Part shown: positions 1 through 6,936 of the stretch, piece after piece
Numbering within the stretch: the stretch's first letter is position 1
Layout: every line of letters begins with the position of its first letter
IMG/VR virus record: IMGVR_UViG_3300019487_000098
Coordinates: 1 to 23,147 of that record
Origin: a virus
Length of the DNA: 23,147 bases
Reading direction: 5' to 3' (one strand)
Notes under the pieces: model-generated
The model's input: only the letters and a program-made list of their open reading frames with translations
Databases searched by the model: none
Told to the model about the DNA's origin: nothing
Made by a program: the position numbers and the translations under genes

Positions 1-1142
1 GAGATCGCCTCGGCGAGCTGGCCGATGACGTGCAGAAAACCCCAGCCGTAGAAGCCCAGGCCAGGAAAGAACTTGTACTGCGTGAACCAGATGCGCTTGG
101 CGAAGGTGGCATCGTTCTCACGCCAATTGCGGCGGATCGCCAGCACGTTCTGTGTCGTGGCATCCACCGTGACGATGTACTGCGGCTCCTGCCGGCCCTC
201 GTCGAACTCATCCACCCCCTCAGGCAGCGACAGCTCGACGTGGTACTCGAGGAACTGATACAGCTCATCGTCCTCGTGCAGCACGCGCTCACGCCGATCG
301 GCGCGGTCCTCGATCGAGCGGCCCTCCCCTTCATCGGCGAAGCTCGGTGGATCGGGCAAATCGATGTCGATGAACTCCCCGCGCGCCATGGCTCGGCGCA
401 CTTCGGCGCCCGTCATGGGATACCGGTGCGCATAACGCGGGCAGTTCTTGAGATCGCGCGCGAAATACGGCGCGATGAAGTCCTCGGCCTTGATGTAGCG
501 GGCGTGCGGCAGCCCGTCGCGTGCATCAATCCATACCTTTCGGAACACGCTGCCGACGACCGGCAGGTAGAACAGCATCTGATCGGTGTCGGCGTAGTAG
601 TCCGGGTCCTCGACCGTCAGGTAGTAGTTCATGAAGGTCTCGGCGCGCTTGACCTGCGCACGTGACTCCTCGGTACCCTCGCCGGCCAGGTCGCCCTTCA
701 CCGGCCCGGTGGCCGGGAAGAACTCCTCGATCGCGTGCGCCTGGAACTGCACGCAAGCCTCGGCGATGACCGGGTGCTGAACCGCGGCCGCACCCGGGAA
801 TGGCAAGGAGCTCGAATCGACACGCTCGATCCCGAGCAACCTCAGGGCACGATTGGTGAGGTCTTCCCACTGCGAGCGGGATTCCAGATCGACACGGGAG
901 TACTCCACCAGCTTCTGCGCCAGGCCGTAGCGCTGGGACGCAGTGAGCCGCTCGGCGAGATTCGCGCCGAATCCTTCCTGCTGGGCGTCGAGATCCGCGA
1001 GCGCGCTGTTGGTCGGCTCGCCGGCGAGCAGCGAAACGACTTCCGAGCCGTCGGGATGCAACGTGAACTCGGTATCCCCGGATCGGCTCGTGACCGGTCG
1101 GTCGGGAAAGAGTTCGATGACTTCGGCGAGTTGAGCTGCCAT
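1..1142 (-). CDS. Phage portal protein, N-terminal part (runs off the window)
   Basis: Reading the minus strand from the ATG at 1142 gives an uninterrupted frame of about 380 codons that leaves the window at base 1, so the C-terminal part is missing. Segments such as SLPFPGAAAVQHPVIAEACV followed by a stretch containing IEEFFPATGPVKGDL, FMNYYLTVEDPDYYADTDQM and GSVFRKVWIDARDGLP are typical of large podovirus/siphovirus portal proteins, the dodecameric ring at the capsid vertex through which DNA is packaged. It lies directly downstream of the terminase genes, the normal order terS-terL-portal. A 71-bp gap separates it from the preceding small gene. The family call rests on recognised sequence character and position, not on a search. 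Confidence 0.85.
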   Translation of the reverse strand, partial: MAAQLAEVIELFPDRPVTSRSGDTEFTLHPDGSEVVSLLAGEPTNSALADLDAQQEGFGANLAERLTASQRYGLAQKLVEYSRVDLESRSQWEDLTNRALRLLGIERVDSSSLPFPGAAAVQHPVIAEACVQFQAHAIEEFFPATGPVKGDLAGEGTEESRAQVKRAETFMNYYLTVEDPDYYADTDQMLFYLPVVGSVFRKVWIDARDGLPHARYIKAEDFIAPYFARDLKNCPRYAHRYPMTGAEVRRAMARGEFIDIDLPDPPSFADEGEGRSIEDRADRRERVLHEDDELYQFLEYHVELSLPEGVDEFDEGRQEPQYIVTVDATTQNVLAIRRNWRENDATFAKRIWFTQYKFFPGLGFYGWGFLHVIGQLAEAI

Positions 1143-1213
1143 ACCTGCTGTCCCGGGTGGGACGTGGTTTGATGGCGGCAGCTCGCGGGACGAGGGGCCG
1201 TACGGGCGAGATT

Positions 1214-1447
1214 CTATGCGCGGATCAGGGCGTTATCAAAATTTCGACATGTCGCGCTCGGGCCGCAGCCTGGGATAAGCATACCGTCTACGACGGCGTA
1301 TCGCGGTACGAAGCAGAAGCGGCAGTAATCGGTCTCCGAATCGAAGTCATGCGGCGGGAGCTCTGCTAACGGCGGCGAGGGGAATTCCCCGCCGCCGCCG
1401 GCTTCGCCCGTTGCTACGCCAGCCACCGAAATAGCCTTCGCGGTCAC
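1214..1447 (-). CDS. Small cysteine-containing protein between terminase and portal
   Basis: This 77-aa frame starts with GTG at 1447, whose last two bases and the next A form the TGA stop of the upstream gene (a GTGA overlap), which suggests translational coupling. The second half contains a CRFCF pair and a later CGPSATC pair (four cysteines), compatible with a small zinc-binding fold. The N-terminal third is rich in Ala, Gly and Pro. I do not recognise a family. Its position between the terminase and the portal is one where phages commonly carry small accessory proteins. Confidence 0.6.
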   Translation of the reverse strand: MTAKAISVAGVATGEAGGGGEFPSPPLAELPPHDFDSETDYCRFCFVPRYAVVDGMLIPGCGPSATCRNFDNALIRA

Positions 1448-1704
1448 GCCGCATCCCCCGCGATCGGCGTATCTGGTCTCAATCGCACCACGCGAACAGG
1501 CCGAGGCCTACTCTCCCGGTCCTGCAGCACCATCGCCCACCCTTCTGCGAAGTACTCGACAAGCACGCCGCGAAAAACGTGCCCGTTATGCTCGCTCCAC
1601 AGGGACGTGAACTCGACGCGGGCGCCCGCCGCAAGCTGACTGGCAAGCTCTGTTCTGGCGCGCGGCTCCCACCACGCGGTTTCGTCGATCAGTTCGTCAG
1701 CCAT
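1444..1704 (-). CDS. Small phage protein downstream of the large terminase (86 aa)
   Basis: The ATG at 1704 overlaps the end of the large terminase gene by 8 bp, and the stop overlaps the start of the next small gene. The product begins MADELIDETAWWEPRARTEL. It is a compact protein with a central section (VEFTSLWSEHNGHVFRG, then VLVEYFAEGWAMVLQD) that looks like a small beta-rich domain and ends in basic and hydrophobic residues. The same frame stays open further upstream, but only inside the terminase, so the internal ATG is preferred. Function unknown; the overlap on both sides places it firmly in the packaging operon. Confidence 0.65.
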   Translation of the reverse strand: MADELIDETAWWEPRARTELASQLAAGARVEFTSLWSEHNGHVFRGVLVEYFAEGWAMVLQDRESRPRPVRVVRLRPDTPIAGDAA

Positions 1705-4387
1705 AGAAGCTACTCCGCCGCGCGATCTTCGGGTCGAACAGCGACAAATCATCCTCGTTATCATCGTCGTCCTCAAGCTCCAGGTCCATGTGCTTGCGCA
1801 TGTACTGCAGCGCGATTGCCGCAGAGGCGATCTCGTCGTCGAAGTCCACGTCCGGGAACTTGGCGCACACGTCAATGAACGACTTCGCCCACGGTCGGTC
1901 AACGTACCAGATGGAGCCCTTCTCCAGCGGCAGACTGGCCATGTGTGCCCGATAAACCAAGTCGCCTTGGATTTTCACGGCGCGCACTGGCAGCTTCTTG
2001 GCCCGCAGCTCCTTAACCAGCGAATGACCAGAGGCTTTCTTCTCGACCAGGATGCGATCCGGCTCCCACAGCTGGCCCGCCTCGATCGCCTCGTCGCGCA
2101 GTTCGCCGAACCCAGGGCGCCACTTCTTTCGCTCGAGCAGCAGCGCGTTGACCCGCTCGGGACCGTAACCGATACGTCCCTTGTTGCCCTCAATCAGGTC
2201 CTGGTTGAGAAACAATCCCCACGTTGTGCGAACGCTGAATGAGTCCTGCTCACCTTCCTCGAACGCCGTGTCGTACGCTTGAATGACTTCGATGAACTCC
2301 GGCAACGGCCGCTCACTCTTGCGGTATTCCAGATGCCACTTAGGCCATGCCCACTTGCGCCACCACTTGAGCTTCCAGATCTTGCCGCCGGCGCCCTGCG
2401 GGTTCTGCTGATACTGTGCCTGATAGACGCGATCCGAGATTGCATCCCTGATCGCCTCGATCGTGTCCTCGTCATAGCGCGACGGGCACAGCAATGAGCC
2501 GGGCTTCTCCCGCGGATCTCGAAAGATCGGTTCGCCCTCTGGCCCCTTGCCGCGGTTTCGATACGTGATGCACTTGCGGCTGCCGTCGTACTCCATGGCG
2601 AGTCGAAGTACGACCCAACGCTTTTCCTCCTTGTCGAGCACGTGGTGCAGGACATCCTGCGCGTGTGTTGCCTGGGCGACGTAGATACGCCGGGCGGTGT
2701 TCGGATTGTTCACACGGGAGCGCCAGGCGCCGTCGTGCCAGGAGATCACCGCCTTGCGGGCGGCCTCATGCTCGACTTCGGCCGCATTGTGCGGATCATC
2801 TAAGCAGTTCGCAACTAATACTCCCCGCTCCCCGGCGAAGAAATTATGATTGCGCTCCACAGTGATGCAGTAGGTCTGGTTCGTGTGACCAAGCGAACGA
2901 ATGAGCGTTGGCTTCCGATTCCTGGATTTGATGGGCTTTACAGCGTGTCTGATCTCGGACGCATTCGTACCGAGGAACGAATTACAGCTTCCACCTCGGT
3001 TAGCGGTCGTAGGCGTATTAAACGGCGAATCCTTCGAACGCCAGATGACGGTAGAGGCTATGCGCGGTTCAACGCCAGGAAGGACGGTCGCTCTCATCAC
3101 CTGTTCGTGCATCAGGTCGTGATGTACACCTTTGTAGGCCAACCGCCAGCCGGATGCGAGGTCCGGCATCGCGACGGAAACAGTTCGCGAAACCACCTGT
3201 CGAATCTTTGCTATGGCACGCGCGCTCAAAACATCGACGACGCCAAGCGGCACGGAACGTTCCCCCGCTATGAACTTCGGCCAGGCGCGAAGCTGACCAA
3301 GTCCAAGGCGATCAAGATCGCTGCAAGTACCCAGAGCGCAGCAATACTCGCGCGTCGTTATGGGATCAAACCATCCGCCGTCTATCGGATTCGAACAGGC
3401 GATACGTGGGAGGCTGTCACGCGCCATATACGGTTGAAGAGCTATCCCAGGGTTTTCTACCAAGGTGGCCGCGTCAAGCTCACAAAGGCGAAGGTCATCG
3501 CACTCATGCGATCGAGTGAAAGCAACCGTGTTCTGGGCCACAAGTTCGGGGTAAGTCACCGCGCGATTTCGATGATCCGGCAAGGGCGCTCCTGGAAGCA
3601 CGTCGCTCGGCCGTAGCTGCTGCGCCTCCACCCATCCACGATTGAGCGTCAACAGACGATGGTCGCCCGTGCAATGCACGGCGGAGCCGTCGTCGCACTC
3701 CACGGCAATGATCTTTCGCCCAGGATTTTGGTGAAACGCCGTGATCCGCTGATAACTTGCAGCTCCAGTTGATTCATCGATCGAGAGTGCAAGCGCCCTG
3801 ATTCGCTCATGGACGATCTTTCCAATCGGCAGTAAGCCGCGATCGGTCCACACCAGCTCATCGCCGGGTAAGCACAAATAGTTGCCGCCGAGGCCGGTCG
3901 TTTTCGAGCCCACGCTGATCGTGGTGCGATAACCGCCGGCGGTAGTCGAAAAGCGATCGACGCGGTTCTCGTCCGAGAGAATCATCACGTCCGGATAGCG
4001 CGACTGATACCACTCCGATTCCACGAGCCGGCGGTTCTTCGCCGCATCGATCTTGGCCAGGTCGGCCGCGTAGGACGCGCATAGGAACTGCTCTTCCGGA
4101 TGATCGGCCCAGACCCATGCGGGAAACGCCACCGAAACGATCGAGGACTTCGAGGACCTCGGCGGCACCATGATCATGAGGTTGCGGATGTCACCGAGCA
4201 CAACGAACGCCAGGTGGTCGCACAGGGCATCAATGTGCCAAGCCGGCACGAACGGCGCCGGATCGATCAGCGGCCAGGACGTGCGAACGAACTTGCGAAG
4301 GGAACGCCGACAGGTCTCAGCGGTGACCGCGGTGTAGTAGCGCTCGACCCGCTGCGCGGGCGTGAGATCAGCAAATTGTTGCAGCAC
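1697..4387 (-). CDS. Terminase large subunit interrupted in frame by an intein (precursor, 896 aa)
   Basis: The precursor starts with GTG at 4387; an in-frame TAG lies immediately upstream, so no earlier start exists. The N-extein (residues 1-171) carries a Walker A-like VPPRSSKSS motif (75-83). The C-extein starts at C528 with CLDDPHNAAE, which completes the Walker B region (hydrophobic residues then DD). After removal of residues 172-527 the protein is 540 aa, normal for phage packaging ATPase/nucleases. The nuclease half shows the acidic positions YDTAF, LVEKKASG and FDDEIAS. The protein cuts concatemeric DNA and drives it into the prohead with the small subunit and the portal. Because the intein sits in the ATPase core, splicing should be required for packaging. 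The overlap with the next gene is 8 bp. Confidence 0.93.
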   Translation of the reverse strand: MLQQFADLTPAQRVERYYTAVTAETCRRSLRKFVRTSWPLIDPAPFVPAWHIDALCDHLAFVVLGDIRNLMIMVPPRSSKSSIVSVAFPAWVWADHPEEQFLCASYAADLAKIDAAKNRRLVESEWYQSRYPDVMILSDENRVDRFSTTAGGYRTTISVGSKTTGLGGNYLCLPGDELVWTDRGLLPIGKIVHERIRALALSIDESTGAASYQRITAFHQNPGRKIIAVECDDGSAVHCTGDHRLLTLNRGWVEAQQLRPSDVLPGAPLPDHRNRAVTYPELVAQNTVAFTRSHECDDLRLCELDAATLVENPGIALQPYMARDSLPRIACSNPIDGGWFDPITTREYCCALGTCSDLDRLGLGQLRAWPKFIAGERSVPLGVVDVLSARAIAKIRQVVSRTVSVAMPDLASGWRLAYKGVHHDLMHEQVMRATVLPGVEPRIASTVIWRSKDSPFNTPTTANRGGSCNSFLGTNASEIRHAVKPIKSRNRKPTLIRSLGHTNQTYCITVERNHNFFAGERGVLVANCLDDPHNAAEVEHEAARKAVISWHDGAWRSRVNNPNTARRIYVAQATHAQDVLHHVLDKEEKRWVVLRLAMEYDGSRKCITYRNRGKGPEGEPIFRDPREKPGSLLCPSRYDEDTIEAIRDAISDRVYQAQYQQNPQGAGGKIWKLKWWRKWAWPKWHLEYRKSERPLPEFIEVIQAYDTAFEEGEQDSFSVRTTWGLFLNQDLIEGNKGRIGYGPERVNALLLERKKWRPGFGELRDEAIEAGQLWEPDRILVEKKASGHSLVKELRAKKLPVRAVKIQGDLVYRAHMASLPLEKGSIWYVDRPWAKSFIDVCAKFPDVDFDDEIASAAIALQYMRKHMDLELEDDDDNEDDLSLFDPKIARRSSFYG
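2807..3874 (-). mobile_element. Class-1 intein (356 aa) in the Walker B region of the large terminase
   Basis: The intein runs from C172 to N527 of the precursor and is followed by C528 as the +1 nucleophile. Block A is CLPGDELVWTDRGLLPIGKI. Block B contains T240 and H243 in VHCTGDHRLLTL, then NRGWVEAQQL. Block F is YCITVERNHNFFAGE, and block G is GVLVAN before the downstream Cys. The first residue, the TxxH motif and the terminal Asn fit a class-1 splicing mechanism. The penultimate residue, usually His, is Ala. No LAGLIDADG endonuclease is seen in the intein's own frame. The roughly 240 residues between blocks B and F match no domain I know and are the antisense translation of an HNH endonuclease gene on the plus strand. 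Boundaries were deduced from motifs and from restoration of the Walker B motif. Confidence 0.92.
2846..3616 (+). CDS. HNH homing endonuclease encoded antisense inside the terminase intein
   Basis: This 256-aa protein has the architecture of phage homing endonucleases. A NUMOD4-type motif (ERWLPIPGFDGLYSVSDLG, residues 20-38) is followed by an HNH_3-type nuclease core at about 84-130, with H89, a segment HRDGNSSRNHLSNL that includes H108, N112 and N116, and N129. Two tandem HTH modules follow (about 149-190 and 210-250), each starting KLTKxK and ending IRxGxxW, for target recognition. An in-frame stop at 2816 limits the start to ATG 2846 or to a downstream GTG near 2884. The Shine-Dalgarno is weak, and only a loose TAATAC (2816-2821) could serve as a -10. 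The gene lies wholly within the intein but on the other strand, in exact codon register with the terminase frame, and is visibly less GC-rich than its surroundings. Confidence 0.9.
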   Translation: MIALHSDAVGLVRVTKRTNERWLPIPGFDGLYSVSDLGRIRTEERITASTSVSGRRRIKRRILRTPDDGRGYARFNARKDGRSHHLFVHQVVMYTFVGQPPAGCEVRHRDGNSSRNHLSNLCYGTRAQNIDDAKRHGTFPRYELRPGAKLTKSKAIKIAASTQSAAILARRYGIKPSAVYRIRTGDTWEAVTRHIRLKSYPRVFYQGGRVKLTKAKVIALMRSSESNRVLGHKFGVSHRAISMIRQGRSWKHVARP

Positions 4388-4520
4388 CTATCAAACTCAC
4401 CGCATCCAGTTCATGCGGGAGCGAGGGCCCGAGGGGCCGGCGCTGCCAATGGGAAAGCGTGTTCGGCTATCTACGTCTCGAGCGGCGAATTGTCATGCGC
4501 GGCTCGTGCACGAATGTACA

Positions 4521-4784
4521 TCACGAGGCGTCATCGACGGCCTGATCGATCCTTGCTTTACGCGCGATAATCTTGCGCGCAGCGCCGTAGGCTGACAGAT
4601 CGCGTGTCGGGTTCTCGGTCACCTTCGCTGGCGCTCGCTCCCGGCCCTTGCCGTATCGGTCGGGCTCTCGCTCGCCCAGGCGCTCCTTGAGCATGCGCTG
4701 GCGCGTCTCGGGATCGGCCGGACCGACCTTGCGGCGGCCGTCGCCCTGCATTTCGTCACGGATCGATCGATTAGGCATGGTCAT
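4521..4784 (-). CDS. Small charged protein upstream of the large terminase (87 aa)
   Basis: The frame starts with ATG at 4784 (or ATG 4778) and overlaps the end of the upstream gene by 8-14 bp. The product is hydrophilic and rich in Arg, Lys and Glu, for example GRRKVGPADPETRQRMLKER and the C-terminal AARKIIARKARIDQAV. It has no membrane segment. The composition suggests an extended helical, possibly nucleic-acid-binding protein. I do not recognise a family. A 133-bp stretch without a convincing gene separates it from the terminase start; that stretch holds a GC-rich inverted repeat near 4420-4445 and a five-codon frame ending just before the terminase GTG. Confidence 0.6.
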   Translation of the reverse strand: MTMPNRSIRDEMQGDGRRKVGPADPETRQRMLKERLGEREPDRYGKGRERAPAKVTENPTRDLSAYGAARKIIARKARIDQAVDDAS

Positions 4785-5148
4785 CGCCCTCCGAGGGTGG
4801 AGCTTTGGTCAAGGCAGACTCTTGCCGATCCATTTTGCCAGTCTGCTCGTAGCGGTGCTGACGCTCATCGAAATCTGCCGAATAGGCAGCTATCAGCATT
4901 TCGGTGGACTGAATCACCCTCTCAGGACGCAGGTCTTCCGGCCGCAGTGTGGTTCTAGAAACTGTCGCTGGCAGCGACTGCACACATCCAAGTAGACGAT
5001 TAATTTTTTCCTGCTTCTGGATGAACAGCTCCTCCATGAACTCTTCCTTTACGCGCCGCAGGTAGAGCTCACGACTCAGTTGCCGGACCTCGTACAAGTA
5101 CGAGAATTGCCGGAGACGACGTAACCACCGCTTCAGTCGAGTGAACAT
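4771..5148 (-). CDS. Coiled-coil-like hypothetical protein (125 aa)
   Basis: The start at ATG 5148 is preceded by a good ribosome binding site (GGAGAA, about 6 nt upstream). The longer reading from 5202 would run into the tRNA and is not supported. The N-terminus is strongly basic (MFTRLKRWLRRLRQF). A long predicted helix with heptad-like spacing follows (VRQLSRELYLRRVKEEFMEE, then LFIQKQEKINRLLG). The C-terminal half is acidic and ends SEGDDHA. It lies between a tRNA-Tyr gene and a small protein in the packaging operon. Function unknown. Confidence 0.6.
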   Translation of the reverse strand: MFTRLKRWLRRLRQFSYLYEVRQLSRELYLRRVKEEFMEELFIQKQEKINRLLGCVQSLPATVSRTTLRPEDLRPERVIQSTEMLIAAYSADFDERQHRYEQTGKMDRQESALTKAPPSEGDDHA

Positions 5149-5172
5149 GGACGTTCTCCGCAGGAGTACAAG

Positions 5173-5259
5173 TGGTGGAGCGGGGAGGATTCGAACCTCC
5201 ACGGTCTAGCCGGCCACTGATTTACAGTCAGGCACCCTGCCATTTTAGGTGTCCGCTCC
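5173..5259 (-). tRNA. tRNA-Tyr (anticodon GUA)
   Basis: The minus strand folds as a class II tRNA with an encoded 3' CCA (plus-strand TGG at 5173-5175). The acceptor stem is GGAGCGG paired with CCGCTCC. The D-arm stem CACC/GGTG has a GG-containing loop. The anticodon loop CTGTAAA (plus-strand 5221-5227) carries GTA at 34-36, closed by a 4-bp stem with one mismatch at its base. A long variable arm follows, as expected for bacterial tRNA-Tyr. The T-arm is GGAGG-TTCGAAT-CCTCC. Its 5' end overlaps the last codons of the upstream protein gene. Phage tRNAs often supplement host tRNA during late expression. Confidence 0.93.
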
Positions 5260-5631
5260 AGATCTCTTTGCGAGCTTCTTTGCCACGCGCCGCTCGCTGC
5301 GTGTCTTGGGCTGAGCCGCAGCCTTCTCGATCGCAGCCGCGACCGCCTGGTTGACCGACGGTGGGCGCACTATGGGGGATTGCGGGAACATCCCTGCGGT
5401 GTATTCGCGATCGATCTTCAAGTCGAAGATGCGTGACAGATGCGACAGCATCGCCGGCGCCATCGGGGTCCACCGCACGGCGGCGTTGCCGTCCTTGCGC
5501 ACGAACCCGATCATCAGGCTCTGCAGCTCGCCGGCATCGGCGGTGACCTGAGCAAGCAGTCGAGTGACATGGTCAGGCTGTGTGGGCGTCTGCAAACCTT
5601 CGGATTGTTTCTCGCTCGTCACGGCCGCCAT
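5245..5631 (-). CDS. Hypothetical protein whose stop codon lies inside the tRNA-Tyr gene (128 aa)
   Basis: The ATG at 5631 has a GGGGA ribosome binding site 7-8 nt upstream and overlaps the end of the upstream gene by 13 bp. The product begins MAAVTSEKQSEGLQTPTQPD, has a middle helical region (VTRLLAQVTADAGELQSLM) and ends in a basic tail (RSERRVAKKLAKRSGADT). The last 15 bp, including the TAA stop, coincide with the acceptor stem and D-arm of the tRNA-Tyr, so the same bases serve protein and tRNA. Function not recognised. Confidence 0.65.
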   Translation of the reverse strand: MAAVTSEKQSEGLQTPTQPDHVTRLLAQVTADAGELQSLMIGFVRKDGNAAVRWTPMAPAMLSHLSRIFDLKIDREYTAGMFPQSPIVRPPSVNQAVAAAIEKAAAQPKTRSERRVAKKLAKRSGADT

Positions 5632-6095
5632 ACGTAATCCCCTTTGTCTTCGACGATCTTCGGCTCGGTTTCGACGCAATGGCACACCGGTGACTGATTC
5701 TGCGCTACCGGTCGCCAGTAGTTGCGTATCAGGCCGTTTGGCACGTGGTTATCTTCCGTGGAATCGGTGAATTCGAATTGTTTCAGTACCCAGCGGGCGA
5801 GCGAGTCACTGCAGCGGTGAGGTTTCGGTGACAGGTATTTCAGACCGCTGATGCTGATGTGGTACTCGTGCCGATCGGGTCCTTCGCCGCTTACGTTCTC
5901 AATCGCGCTGAGTACCTGCACTTCGTGTGCACGGTTGTACCAGCGCTCGATCGCGTACGCTCGGGCGCGAAGCTCGGCAGTGATCATGCTCATGTCCCAC
6001 CGCTGCCAGCCATTGCCGCGCGGCCGCAGCGGCTGAATAATCAGCGGCACGGAACCTCGGAGCATGTTGATCTCGACACTACGAAGAACGTTCAC
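5619..6095 (-). CDS. Conserved-looking phage hypothetical protein (158 aa)
   Basis: The GTG start at 6095 is preceded by GAGGAG with 5-nt spacing and overlaps the stop of the upstream membrane protein. The middle (EYHISISGLKYLSPKPHRCS) and the end (HVPNGLIRNYWRPVAQ, then IVEDKGDYVWRP) look like a small globular alpha/beta phage protein. The pattern of aromatic residues and the terminal YVWRP recall the DUF7694-type phage proteins, but I hold this loosely. It lies between the terminase subunit genes, where small proteins of unknown role are common. Confidence 0.65.
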   Translation of the reverse strand: MNVLRSVEINMLRGSVPLIIQPLRPRGNGWQRWDMSMITAELRARAYAIERWYNRAHEVQVLSAIENVSGEGPDRHEYHISISGLKYLSPKPHRCSDSLARWVLKQFEFTDSTEDNHVPNGLIRNYWRPVAQNQSPVCHCVETEPKIVEDKGDYVWRP

Positions 6096-6262
6096 CTGGA
6101 CTCCTCATAGAGACGGAACTTGGTGCGCTCCAGCAGCCCAAGCGTGGTCAACGGGTCAGGGCTCGCGGGCGGGCCGAACAGCGGCAATGGGCCGAGCGAG
6201 ATCAGGATCAGCACGATGCCCACGAGGCCGAGACCGGCACCGATAAGTTGGTTGCGATTCAC
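6092..6262 (-). CDS. Small single-span membrane protein (56 aa)
   Basis: A GTG at 6262 overlaps the stop of the small terminase gene (GTGA), and the stop overlaps the GTG of the next gene, so the frame exactly fills the interval. The product is MNRNQLIGAGLGLVGIVLIL followed by ISLGPLPLF, a single hydrophobic segment at about residues 6-23. A Pro-rich turn and a polar C-terminus (RTKFRLYEESR) come next. The double overlap and clear membrane segment support it as real despite its size. It could be a small lysis-related or inner-membrane protein; the role is unknown. Confidence 0.7.
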   Translation of the reverse strand: MNRNQLIGAGLGLVGIVLILISLGPLPLFGPPASPDPLTTLGLLERTKFRLYEESR

Positions 6263-6936
6263 TTGACCTCCAGCGCCGAGCCGCGCGTACGGCCTTCGAT
6301 GAGTTTCTGCATGTTCGCTTCCATTGCCTCGAGCTGATCGAGCGGGACCTTGGACAGATCGACGTGGGCATGCAGGTGGCGGTGGCGGTGCTCGAGGATG
6401 ATCTTCTCCGAGAAGCCACCCAGGTGCTTGACCAGGTCGACCAGCCGACCTTCCTTGTTGCGCAGGATGTAGCCGAGCGCGCCGCTCGCGTCCGGCTTGA
6501 CCTCGATCGCCACCATCTGCTCGCGCGTGAGCTCGTCGAGCCGCTTGCGCCGAGCGACCGGCGGCTTGTTCTGTTCCTTCGCAGATTCGAACACCAGATA
6601 GTCGTACTCGTTGACGAACGCGATCTTCGCGATCTCCTGCAACACCGGCTCAAGCTCGATCGCGATCTGCTTGGCGGCCGCCTGCGCCTGGTGCGCGAGC
6701 AGCCACTGGATGTAGTCGTGGTTGCGCTTCTCGAGCAGATACGCGTTTTGCTTGGCGTTCTTCTCCGAGTATCCGGCACTCAACGCGGCTCGCATCGCGT
6801 TGCGATCGGCATCCTTGATGTATTCCTCGCAGAACCGTCGCTCCTTCGCGCTCTTCGGCATGAGCTTCGGCAGGCCGTAGCGAGTATCGAGCTGCGCCGC
6901 GGCCACCGGCTTTGGTCGAGGCTTGCGTTTCGTCAT
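6259..6936 (-). CDS. Terminase small subunit (225 aa)
   Basis: The ATG at 6936 overlaps the previous stop (ATGA). Residues 31-72 (KERRFCEEYIKDADRNAMRA, then ALSAGYSEKNAKQNAY) form the N-terminal DNA-binding region typical of Terminase_2-type small subunits. A long helical section at about 75-110 and a charged C-terminal part (EHRHRHLHAHVDLSKVPLDQ) would serve for oligomerisation and contact with the large subunit. The protein recognises the packaging site on phage DNA and loads the large subunit. The large terminase follows about 1.9 kb downstream after a cluster of small genes and a tRNA, an unusually wide separation. Confidence 0.85.
   Translation of the reverse strand: MTKRKPRPKPVAAAQLDTRYGLPKLMPKSAKERRFCEEYIKDADRNAMRAALSAGYSEKNAKQNAYLLEKRNHDYIQWLLAHQAQAAAKQIAIELEPVLQEIAKIAFVNEYDYLVFESAKEQNKPPVARRKRLDELTREQMVAIEVKPDASGALGYILRNKEGRLVDLVKHLGGFSEKIILEHRHRHLHAHVDLSKVPLDQLEAMEANMQKLIEGRTRGSALEVK

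Noticed and set aside
30-665. Long plus-strand frame opposite the portal gene
   Set aside because: It is the antisense of the portal frame in GC-rich DNA; its translation has no recognisable domain, while the minus strand reads as portal.
1790-2242. Plus-strand frame opposite the terminase C-terminal half
   Set aside because: Antisense shadow with no domain pattern, in contrast to the plus-strand frame at 2846-3616 which has full HNH homing endonuclease architecture.
6156-6779. 207-codon Arg/Ser-rich minus-strand frame overlapping the small terminase
   Set aside because: Frame-shifted shadow of the small terminase gene with extreme Arg/Ser composition.
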